A stretch of DNA of 19,213 bases from RGUW01 sp049421025 (GTDB taxonomy: Bacteria > Cyanobacteriota > Cyanobacteriia > PCC-6307 > Cyanobiaceae), in assembly GCA_049421025.1 (NCBI GenBank), contig JBMSMG010000029.1, forward strand, positions 1-19,213, written 5' to 3'. This document shows positions 13,636 through 19,213 of this stretch, in pieces. Each line of letters begins with the position of its first letter. Positions within the stretch are counted from its first letter, which is position 1. A program made the translations under genes and the position numbers. The notes beneath the pieces were generated by a model. It had not been told where the DNA came from. It worked only from the letters and a program-made list of their open reading frames with translations, and searched no databases.

Positions 13636-13693
13636 GGGCACGCCATAGGTATTGCTGAAACTACCATTCAGCCCCGACTTCACCCTGCTGCCC
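13636..13693. promoter_or_regulatory. Short divergent promoter region between pyk and the MazG-like gene
   Basis: Only 58 bases separate the two chosen start codons, so promoters probably overlap here or lie within the first codons of the opposite gene. AT-rich elements such as TACCTAT on the minus strand are present, but I cannot define -35/-10 pairs. This is inference from orientation. Confidence 0.3.
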
Positions 13694-14023
13694 GTGGACC
13701 TCGAGACCTACCAGCGCCGCTCGCGTGAGACAGCCCGCTACCCCCAGGCCGGCAGCAATCCGATCTACCCGACCCTGGGGCTCTGCGGCGAGGCCGGAGA
13801 GGTGGCCGACAAGGTCAAGAAGGTCATGCGTGACCGTGGTGGCTGTTTCGATGACGCGGTGCGCGACGACCTGCGCCTTGAGCTGGGTGATGTGCTCTGG
13901 TATGTCGCCCAGTTGTGCACCGAACTTGAGCTGAACCTGGCGGAGGTGGCTGAAGCCAACCTGGCCAAACTCGCCAGCCGCGCTGCCCGTAACGTGATTT
14001 CAGGCAGTGGGGACCGGCGTTGA
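13694..14023 (+). CDS. MazG-like nucleoside triphosphate pyrophosphohydrolase
   Basis: This all-alpha protein (109 residues) belongs to the MazG/NTP pyrophosphohydrolase superfamily, which splits (d)NTPs to monophosphate and pyrophosphate and clears non-standard nucleotides. The metal-binding acids are seen in GEAGEVADKVKK (Glu33, Glu36) and ELGDVLWYVAQL (Glu63, Asp66). YPTLGLCGEAGE and the ending ASRAARNVISGSGDRR are typical of short single-domain members. I chose the GTG giving VDLETYQRRS, the usual family beginning; a TTG 14 codons earlier is possible but would add a tail not recalled in homologues. Its TGA overlaps the ATG of the next gene by one base, so translation is probably coupled. 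Confidence 0.85.
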   Translation: MDLETYQRRSRETARYPQAGSNPIYPTLGLCGEAGEVADKVKKVMRDRGGCFDDAVRDDLRLELGDVLWYVAQLCTELELNLAEVAEANLAKLASRAARNVISGSGDRR

Positions 14024-14517
14024 TGGCTGAATCAGGCAGAGCCGGCTGGTGGTCAGGCCTGTTGGCAGCTGTTGCGTTGGTTGCGCTGCTGGTGCTGCAA
14101 CCAGGCCCGGCCTGGGCGGCTGATCTGCAGGTCACTCAGGTCCAGCTGGCGCCCTGTCCCAGCAGCGATGCGGCCTCGCAGAGCGGGCTCAAGCGCCCTG
14201 CCGGTGCGGGTTGTTGGGCGCTCAGCGGCGTCGTGGAGAACCCCGGCCGCCGTGCCGTGTTCGACACCGATGTGTTCGCCCAGATCCTCGATGCCAGCGG
14301 CGAGCCTGTGTTGCAAAACCGCACCCGGGTGGGTTCGATCGGCGATGTCCCGCCGGGCCGCTCTGACTTCGCCCTTCGCTTAGCGGTGCCGATGGGAACG
14401 CCAGGCCCCCTGCAGGTGCGCAACGTCAAAGCGCGTGGTTTCACAGCCCCGGTGCGTAGCCGGGCCGGTGAAGGTGAGGAGCTACTGCCGCTGGAGCAAC
14501 AGCTGGATCTGAGCTGA
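14023..14517 (+). CDS. Secreted protein of unknown function with FxLYD-like beta domain
   Basis: The 164-residue protein has a classic signal peptide with hydrophobic core LLAAVALVALLVLQ and a cleavage site AWA-AD after residue 32. The mature part contains a beta-sandwich-like stretch, CWALSGVVENPGRRAVFDT, then VFAQILDASGEPV and VGSIGDVPPGRSDFALRL. This layout is like the FxLYD or related domains that occur in bacterial exported proteins (a strand with NxG, a variable side, then PG near the end). Two cysteines could form a disulfide. No catalytic residues are apparent. It follows the MazG-like gene with a one-base overlap (TGATG). Its stop abuts the stop of the convergent yggT gene. Confidence 0.8.
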   Translation: MAESGRAGWWSGLLAAVALVALLVLQPGPAWAADLQVTQVQLAPCPSSDAASQSGLKRPAGAGCWALSGVVENPGRRAVFDTDVFAQILDASGEPVLQNRTRVGSIGDVPPGRSDFALRLAVPMGTPGPLQVRNVKARGFTAPVRSRAGEGEELLPLEQQLDLS

Positions 14518-14817
14518 TCAGAGCCCGTAGGCGCCGTAGCCGCCCAAGGTGGCACTGGCTCCAAGGAGCAGATTCTGCAGCAGCTGCAGCGCCAGAAACG
14601 CCAGGATCGCCGAAAGATCTAGACCGCCGAGCGGCGGGATCAGGCCGCGAAAGGCGTTCAAATAGGGATCGGTGATCGAGCTGACCGTGGCCAGCACAGG
14701 ATTGCTGCTCCAGTCGAGGTTGGGAAACCAGCTCAGCAGCACCCGCACCAGCAAGACCAGTGAATAGATCTCGAGAGTGCGCGCCAGAACGGGCAGCAGT
14801 TGGCTGAGGATCTCCAT
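14518..14817 (-). CDS. YggT family membrane protein (Ycf19-like)
   Basis: The 99-residue protein has two hydrophobic regions (about 6-30 and 68-87) around the family signature LVRVLLSWFPN and ITDPYLNAFRGLIPPLGGLDLSA, characteristic of YggT/Ycf19. In cyanobacteria and chloroplasts some members take part in thylakoid or nucleoid organisation and b6f maturation (the CCB3/YGGT group). This one cannot be assigned to a specific role. It is the last gene of the ilvA-scpB-yggT run, 28 bases after scpB. Confidence 0.9.
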   Translation of the reverse strand: MEILSQLLPVLARTLEIYSLVLLVRVLLSWFPNLDWSSNPVLATVSSITDPYLNAFRGLIPPLGGLDLSAILAFLALQLLQNLLLGASATLGGYGAYGL

Positions 14818-14845
14818 GGTCAGCGATGACGCCCGATCACGTTAG

Positions 14846-15454
14846 TCAGGCGCTGACGGCTTCCCAGGCATCGTCATCGCTGGCTGGGGGAACGCTCAGC
14901 GCTTCAACAGGCAGGGGAGGATCAGCCGCCTCTGGCGGGCTCAGACGCCTGGCCGGCCTGAGCTCGTCGGCCTTGACCGCAAAGGTGCGATGAAACTTGT
15001 CAGAAAGGCTGAGCCAATAGGAGCGCCCGTCGCTCTGGCGCTTGCGTTCGATGAAATCCTGCGCCAGCAACTCTTTGATGTGGTCGTAGGCGCCGGAGCC
15101 GCGCAGTTCCACCAGCTCTGATTGCAGGATGCGCTTTTTGAGCGCAATGGTCGCCAGGGTGCGCAGCGCAGCGGTGGACAGATCGACGGGTAAGAGGTTT
15201 TGCACCAGATCACTCAGGCCTGCGCGTAGCTGCAGCCCGTAGCGCTGCCCGTCCTGCACGATCTCCAAAGCCGTGTTGCGGTGGGCGTAGTCGGCCATCA
15301 GGGTGAGCAAGCCCAGCTCAACCTCGTCGCGGCTGATGCCGGCGATCTCGGCGAGTTCGCCCAGGCTCAGGGGCTTGCCCTTGAGATACAGAATCGCCTC
15401 AAGCCGCGCTGGCAGGGACAGCTGCTCGGGGAGCGTCGCGGGCGTGGCATTCAT
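14846..15454 (-). CDS. scpB: Segregation and condensation protein ScpB
   Basis: ScpB is the winged-helix kite subunit that, with ScpA, binds SMC to form the bacterial condensin complex needed for chromosome segregation. The 202-residue protein shows two winged-helix domains: LEAILYLKGKPLSLGELAEIAG at the N-terminus, and LSTAALRTLATIALKKRI with LVELRGSGAYDHIKELLAQDFIERKRQ in the second, the part of the family most conserved. A Pro/Ala-rich acidic tail follows. It lies 11 bases after ilvA on the same strand. scpA and smc are not in the window. (Motifs longer than the allowed length are abbreviated in meaning: the second block begins with LVELRGSGAYDH.). Confidence 0.93.
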   Translation of the reverse strand: MNATPATLPEQLSLPARLEAILYLKGKPLSLGELAEIAGISRDEVELGLLTLMADYAHRNTALEIVQDGQRYGLQLRAGLSDLVQNLLPVDLSTAALRTLATIALKKRILQSELVELRGSGAYDHIKELLAQDFIERKRQSDGRSYWLSLSDKFHRTFAVKADELRPARRLSPPEAADPPLPVEALSVPPASDDDAWEAVSA

Positions 15455-15465
15455 TGGCCTGAACG

Positions 15466-17064
15466 CTAGCCAACCGGCACGGTGCCGGCCACTTCACCGA
15501 GAAACAGCTTGTAGGCAGGGTTGGCTGTCTCATCGACGTAGCTGTAACCGAGCCCATCGAGAAAGCTCTGCCAGTCATCCAGCTCTGCGGGGGGCACCTG
15601 CACGCCCACAACGATGCGACCCACGTCAGCGCCGTGGTTGCGGTAATGAAAGATGCTGATGTTCCAGTTCGGATGCAGGCAGCTCAAAAAGCGCATCAAC
15701 GCCCCAGGCCGCTCTGGAAACTCAAAGCGATACAGCAGCTCACGCCCTGCCCCTGAGGCTTCGCCTGCCCCGGCAGGCATGCGCCCACCCACCATGTGGC
15801 GCAGGTGCAGTTTGGCCAGCTCGTCATTCGAAAGGTCTAGGCAGGCAAAGCCAGCAGCTCGCAGATCGCTGATCAGCTGGAGCTCATCGCTGCTGCCACT
15901 GGTCTGCACCCCGACAAAGATGTGCGCACGGCTGGTGTCAGCCAGTCTGTAGCTGAATTCGCTCAGGTTGCGATCGCCCAGCAGCGTGCAGAAACGCCTC
16001 AGGCTGCCCGGTTGCTCTGGGATTTCCACCGCCAGCATCGCTTCTTTGTCTTCACTGATCTCGGTGCGCTCGGCGACAAAACGCAGCCGATCAAAGTTCA
16101 TGTTGGCGCCGCAGGCCACGGCCACCAGCTGTTTGCCCACCAGGCCGCGCTGCTCGATGTCAGCCTTCATGCCGGCGATCGCCAGGGCACCGGCGGGTTC
16201 AAGAATCGAGCGGGTGTCACCGAACACGTCCTTGATCGCGGCGCAGATCGCATCGGTGTCGACGGTGACCATGGCATCGACGCACTGACGCGCCAGAGCA
16301 AAGGTCAGTTCGCCTACTTCGCGCACGGCGACCCCATCGGCGAACAGGCCCACCTGCTCGAGCCGCACCCGCTCCCCCAGGCGCAGCGAGCGGGTCATGG
16401 CATCGGCATCGCAGGGTTCGACACCCACCACCTCAACCTGGGGCCAGACGCTTTTCAGAAAGCTGGCCACACCGGCAATCAACCCACCACCGCCAACAGC
16501 CACATAGACGACATCGGGCGGGCTCGAGCACTGGCGGACCAGTTCCAGCGCGATCGTGCCCTGACCGGCGATCACATCAGGGTCATCAAACGGGTGGATG
16601 AAGCTCAAACCACCTGCAGCGGCTAGCCGCTGCGCTTCTTCGCAGGCGGCGTCATAGGTGTCGCCATGCAGCACCACCTCGGCGCCGCGTGCCGCCACTG
16701 CCTGCACCTTGACCTCGGGCGTGGTGATCGGCATCACGATCACGGCGCGGCAGCCCAGCTTCTGGGCCGCCAGCGCCACCCCCTGGGCATGGTTGCCGGC
16801 GCTAGCGGCAATCACCCCGCGCCCCAGCTCAGCGGCGCTGAGGCGCGCCATTTTGTTGTAGGCACCCCGCAGTTTGAAACTGAAAACGGGCTGCAGGTCC
16901 TCGCGCTTCAGCCAGATGCTGTTGCCCAGCCTTGCCGAGAGGTTGGGCGCTCGCTCCAGCGGTGTCTCGATGGCGACGTCATAAACGCGTGCCCGCAGCA
17001 CCCGTTGCACAAACGCAGCCGGCGTCAGCTCGCTAGCGGAACAGTGGGGGGTTGCTTCGCTCAT
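15466..17064 (-). CDS. ilvA: Threonine ammonia-lyase, biosynthetic (IlvA)
   Basis: IlvA deaminates threonine to 2-oxobutanoate with a PLP cofactor, the first step of isoleucine synthesis. The 532 residues contain the PLP-lysine motif SFKLRGAYNKM (Lys64), SAGNHAQGVA (about 88-97) and the phosphate-binding loop VGGGGLIAGVA (about 190-200). Two C-terminal ACT-like regulatory regions follow: one around EQPGSLRRFCTLLGDRNLS, the other around ERPGALMRFLSCLHPNWNI. Having both regions indicates the long, isoleucine-inhibited biosynthetic form rather than the short catabolic one. The ATG start (MSEATPH) is normal in position. It is divergent to dxs and probably leads a transcript with scpB and yggT. 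Confidence 0.96.
   Translation of the reverse strand: MSEATPHCSASELTPAAFVQRVLRARVYDVAIETPLERAPNLSARLGNSIWLKREDLQPVFSFKLRGAYNKMARLSAAELGRGVIAASAGNHAQGVALAAQKLGCRAVIVMPITTPEVKVQAVAARGAEVVLHGDTYDAACEEAQRLAAAGGLSFIHPFDDPDVIAGQGTIALELVRQCSSPPDVVYVAVGGGGLIAGVASFLKSVWPQVEVVGVEPCDADAMTRSLRLGERVRLEQVGLFADGVAVREVGELTFALARQCVDAMVTVDTDAICAAIKDVFGDTRSILEPAGALAIAGMKADIEQRGLVGKQLVAVACGANMNFDRLRFVAERTEISEDKEAMLAVEIPEQPGSLRRFCTLLGDRNLSEFSYRLADTSRAHIFVGVQTSGSSDELQLISDLRAAGFACLDLSNDELAKLHLRHMVGGRMPAGAGEASGAGRELLYRFEFPERPGALMRFLSCLHPNWNISIFHYRNHGADVGRIVVGVQVPPAELDDWQSFLDGLGYSYVDETANPAYKLFLGEVAGTVPVG
15970..15977. repeat. HIP1 octamer GCGATCGC
   Basis: Copy of the HIP1 palindrome inside ilvA; supports a cyanobacterial origin only weakly because the density is low. 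Confidence 0.8.
16175..16182. repeat. HIP1 octamer GCGATCGC
   Basis: Second HIP1 copy inside ilvA. Confidence 0.8.
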
Positions 17065-17215
17065 CTTTGTAGTGTCGCAACCAGATGGGTCTCTGTGACA
17101 TCAAAGATCCAGTTGCGGCAGCTCCAGATGCCGTGGACGCAGCTTCAAAATGGTGGCGGTTGCCGCCGAACCCTGAAGCGAAAGGCCTAGATTGCTTTGC
17201 ACTTCAAGGCCAGGC
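17065..17215. promoter_or_regulatory. Divergent promoter region between ilvA and dxs
   Basis: These 151 bases must hold the promoters of two genes that point apart. A TAGATT hexamer at about 17188 could be a -10 box for dxs, with no well-spaced -35. A short GGCGG-ttg-CCGCC hairpin lies near 17153-17165. The dxs frame is open for eight more codons to a TTG at 17192, but the family starts at the ATG. Confidence 0.4.
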
Positions 17216-19147
17216 ATGCATCTCAGCGAGCTGAGCCACCCCAACCAGCTGCACGGTCTGAGCACCGCTGAGCTCGAAGGGATCGCCCGCCAGATTCGCG
17301 ATCGCCACCTCGAAGTGGTGAGCACCAGCGGGGGGCACCTTGGCCCTGGCCTCGGCGTCGTCGAGCTCACCCTGGCCCTCTACCAGACCCTCGATCTCGA
17401 TCACGACAAGGTTGTCTGGGATGTCGGGCATCAGGCCTATCCCCACAAGCTGATCACCGGCCGCTATCGCAATTTCGACAGCCTGCGCCAGAAAGACGGC
17501 GTCGCCGGATATCTGAAGCGCTGCGAGAGCCGCTTTGATCACTTTGGTGCCGGCCACGCCTCGACCAGCATTTCAGCGGCGCTGGGCATGGCTTTGGCCC
17601 GTGATCAACGCGGCGAAAGCTTCAAGTGTGTGGCTGTCATTGGCGATGGAGCGTTGACCGGTGGCATGGCCCTCGAGGCCATCAACCATGCGGGCCATCT
17701 GCCTAAGACCAATCTGCTGGTGGTGCTGAACGACAACGACATGTCAATCAGCCCACCGGTGGGAGCACTCTCCACCCACCTGAACCGCATGCGGCACAGC
17801 AAGCCGCTGCAGTTTCTGACCGACAACGTTGAAGAAGCCATTCGCAGCCTGCCGCTGATGCACGGCGAGCTGCCCAGCGAGCTCAAAAACCTCAAAGAGA
17901 GCATGAAGCGCCTGGCTGTACCCAAGCTGGGTGCCGTCTTCGAGGAGCTGGGCTTCACCTACATGGGCCCCATCGACGGTCACAACATCGCCGAGATGGT
18001 GCGCACGTTCGAGCAGGCCCACCGCACCGGTGGACCGGTGCTGGTGCATGTGGCCACCACCAAAGGCAAGGGCTACCCCTTTGCCGAAGAAGACCAGGTC
18101 GGCTACCACGCCCAGAGCGCCTTTGACCTGGCCACCGGCAAGGCCTATCCCTCAAGCAAGCCCAAACCCCCCAGCTACAGCAAGGTCTTTGGCCAGACCC
18201 TGGTCAAGCTTTGCGAACAGGACCCCACGGTGGTGGGCATTACCGCAGCCATGGCCACAGGCACGGGGCTTGATCTGCTCGAGAAAGCGCTTCCCAAGCA
18301 GTATTTCGATGTCGGCATTGCCGAGCAGCACGCGGTGACCATGGCGGCTGGCATGGCCTGTGAGGGGCTCAAGCCCGTGGTGGCCATCTACAGCACCTTT
18401 TTGCAGCGGGCCTACGACCAGCTGATTCACGATGTCGGCATTCAGAACCTGCCGGTCACCTTCGTGATGGACCGCGCCGGCATCGTCGGCGCCGATGGCC
18501 CCACCCACCAGGGCCAGTACGACATCAGCTACTTGCGCGCCGTGCCCAACTTCACGGTCATGGCGCCCAAGGACGAAGCTGAGCTGCAGCGCATGCTGGT
18601 GACCTCGATTCACCACAGTGGCCCCTGCGCCCTGCGCATTCCCCGTGGTGAGGGTGAGGGTGTTCCCCTAGCCGAAGAGGGCTTTGAGCCCCTGCAGATC
18701 GGTCGCGGTGAGCTGCTCACCGATGGCGATGACCTGCTGATCGTGGCCTACGGCTCGATGGTCTACCCCGCCCTCGCCACGGCTGGTCTGTTGCAGGAGC
18801 AGGGCATCCGCGCTGCCGTGATCAACGCCCGCTTCCTGCGTCCTCTTGATGAGGCCCTGATCGCCCCGATGGCCCAGCGCATCGGCAAGGTGGTCACCAT
18901 GGAAGAAGGTGCCCTGGCTGGTGGCTTTGGTGCGGCAGTGGTGGAAGCCCTTAACGATCTCGATGTGCTTGTACCTGTGCTGCGCATCGGTATCCCCGAT
19001 CTGCTGGTGGACCACGCCACACCGGATCAGAGCAAACAGTCCCTCGGGCTTACCCCGCAGCAGATGGCCGAGCGCATCGTTGATCGCTTCCCTAAAACAG
19101 CTGCATCGGCCAGGGCCGCGTCAGCCGTTCAGCCCCTGGCAGTCTGA
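17216..19147 (+). CDS. dxs: 1-deoxy-D-xylulose-5-phosphate synthase (DXS)
   Basis: DXS condenses pyruvate and glyceraldehyde-3-phosphate, with thiamine diphosphate, to 1-deoxyxylulose-5-phosphate. This is the entry step of the MEP pathway that supplies carotenoids, phytol and quinone tails. The 643-residue protein shows SGGHLGPGLGVVELT (His41), DVGHQAYPHKL, and the ThDP motif running from GDGALTGG (143-150) to NDNDMSIS (172-179). In the pyrimidine domain the catalytic glutamate is Glu370 in GIAEQHAVTMAAGMA. DRAGIVGADGPTHQG and LRIPRGEG, and the C-terminal transketolase domain with VVTMEEGALAGGFG, are also intact. The ATG gives the usual MHLSELSHPNQL start. Its supply of C5 units links functionally to pyk (pyruvate) nearby, though they are separate transcripts. 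Confidence 0.97.
   Translation: MHLSELSHPNQLHGLSTAELEGIARQIRDRHLEVVSTSGGHLGPGLGVVELTLALYQTLDLDHDKVVWDVGHQAYPHKLITGRYRNFDSLRQKDGVAGYLKRCESRFDHFGAGHASTSISAALGMALARDQRGESFKCVAVIGDGALTGGMALEAINHAGHLPKTNLLVVLNDNDMSISPPVGALSTHLNRMRHSKPLQFLTDNVEEAIRSLPLMHGELPSELKNLKESMKRLAVPKLGAVFEELGFTYMGPIDGHNIAEMVRTFEQAHRTGGPVLVHVATTKGKGYPFAEEDQVGYHAQSAFDLATGKAYPSSKPKPPSYSKVFGQTLVKLCEQDPTVVGITAAMATGTGLDLLEKALPKQYFDVGIAEQHAVTMAAGMACEGLKPVVAIYSTFLQRAYDQLIHDVGIQNLPVTFVMDRAGIVGADGPTHQGQYDISYLRAVPNFTVMAPKDEAELQRMLVTSIHHSGPCALRIPRGEGEGVPLAEEGFEPLQIGRGELLTDGDDLLIVAYGSMVYPALATAGLLQEQGIRAAVINARFLRPLDEALIAPMAQRIGKVVTMEEGALAGGFGAAVVEALNDLDVLVPVLRIGIPDLLVDHATPDQSKQSLGLTPQQMAERIVDRFPKTAASARAASAVQPLAV
17298..17305. repeat. HIP1 octamer GCGATCGC
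   Basis: HIP1 copy inside the first part of dxs. Confidence 0.8.
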
Positions 19148-19180
19148 CCAGCTGCCCAACCTGGTTGTTGTTGCAGCAAG

Positions 19181-19212
19181 AAGCCCCTGGGCTCCTAGGA
19201 GTCCAGGGGCTT
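19181..19212 (+). terminator. Probable terminator hairpin after dxs
   Basis: AAGCCCCTGG and CCAGGGGCTT form a ten-pair stem that is extended by a G-T wobble and CTCCT/AGGAG, giving a very stable near-perfect palindrome 33 bases after the dxs stop. The window ends one base later, so the expected T-run cannot be seen. Confidence 0.7.
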
Positions 19213-19213
19213 G

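Noticed and set aside
15922..16626. 234-codon plus-strand frame antisense to ilvA
   Set aside because: Shadow of ilvA, lacking any family motif.
1..19213. Search for CRISPR arrays, tRNA genes, transposases, toxin-antitoxin or defence genes
   Set aside because: No direct-repeat array, cloverleaf, transposase motif or typical defence domain was found on either strand.

Overview
The window is chromosomal DNA from a cyanobacterium, most likely a GC-rich picocyanobacterium of the Synechococcus/Cyanobium type. This rests on petN (cytochrome b6f), thf1/psb29 beside clpP, an FtsH with the N-terminus typical of the thylakoid FtsH2 type, a DUF1830 protein found mainly in cyanobacteria, cofH for the deazaflavin chromophore, and dxs. 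Start codons are often GTG or TTG and Shine-Dalgarno sites are mostly weak. The cyanobacterial octamer GCGATCGC (HIP1) occurs only four times by my reading. No rRNA, tRNA, CRISPR array, insertion sequence or phage gene was seen.

Layout. (1) About 1-2932, plus strand: the tail of an unidentified gene, then petN, a 50-residue one-helix protein, cofH and a 446-residue membrane-anchored protein. From petN onward the genes abut or overlap by 4 bases, so they look like one translationally coupled operon. (2) 2889-4495: thf1 (minus) diverges from clpP (plus), which is followed directly by a 58-residue DUF2256 zinc-finger-like protein. (3) 4502-8046, minus strand: a small secreted Cys-rich protein, a gene-free gap of 308 bases, then a compact set of a COQ4-family protein, a cation-diffusion-facilitator-like protein and an exported choloylglycine-hydrolase-family amidase. 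Part of this stretch is visibly less GC-rich than its flanks and it looks like accessory DNA. (4) 8051-13635, minus strand: pyk, a MacB-type permease, a DUF1830 gene and ftsH, closed by a strong rho-independent terminator. (5) 13694-14517, plus strand: a MazG-like pyrophosphohydrolase overlapping a secreted protein by one base. (6) 14518-17064, minus strand: ilvA-scpB-yggT. (7) 17216-end, plus strand: dxs followed by a terminator-like hairpin at the window edge.

Most genes are core housekeeping or photosynthesis functions: proteolysis and photosystem repair (clpP, ftsH, thf1), glycolysis (pyk), isoleucine and isoprenoid synthesis (ilvA, dxs) and chromosome segregation (scpB). The best candidate for something little described is the amidase/CDF/COQ4 set. 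It pairs an exported Ntn hydrolase with a metal-transporter-like protein and a quinone-pathway-type protein, in an organism expected to make plastoquinone rather than ubiquinone. A second is the tight coupling of petN to a small membrane protein and to cofH. I see no clear evidence of a defence system or other wholly new multi-gene system.
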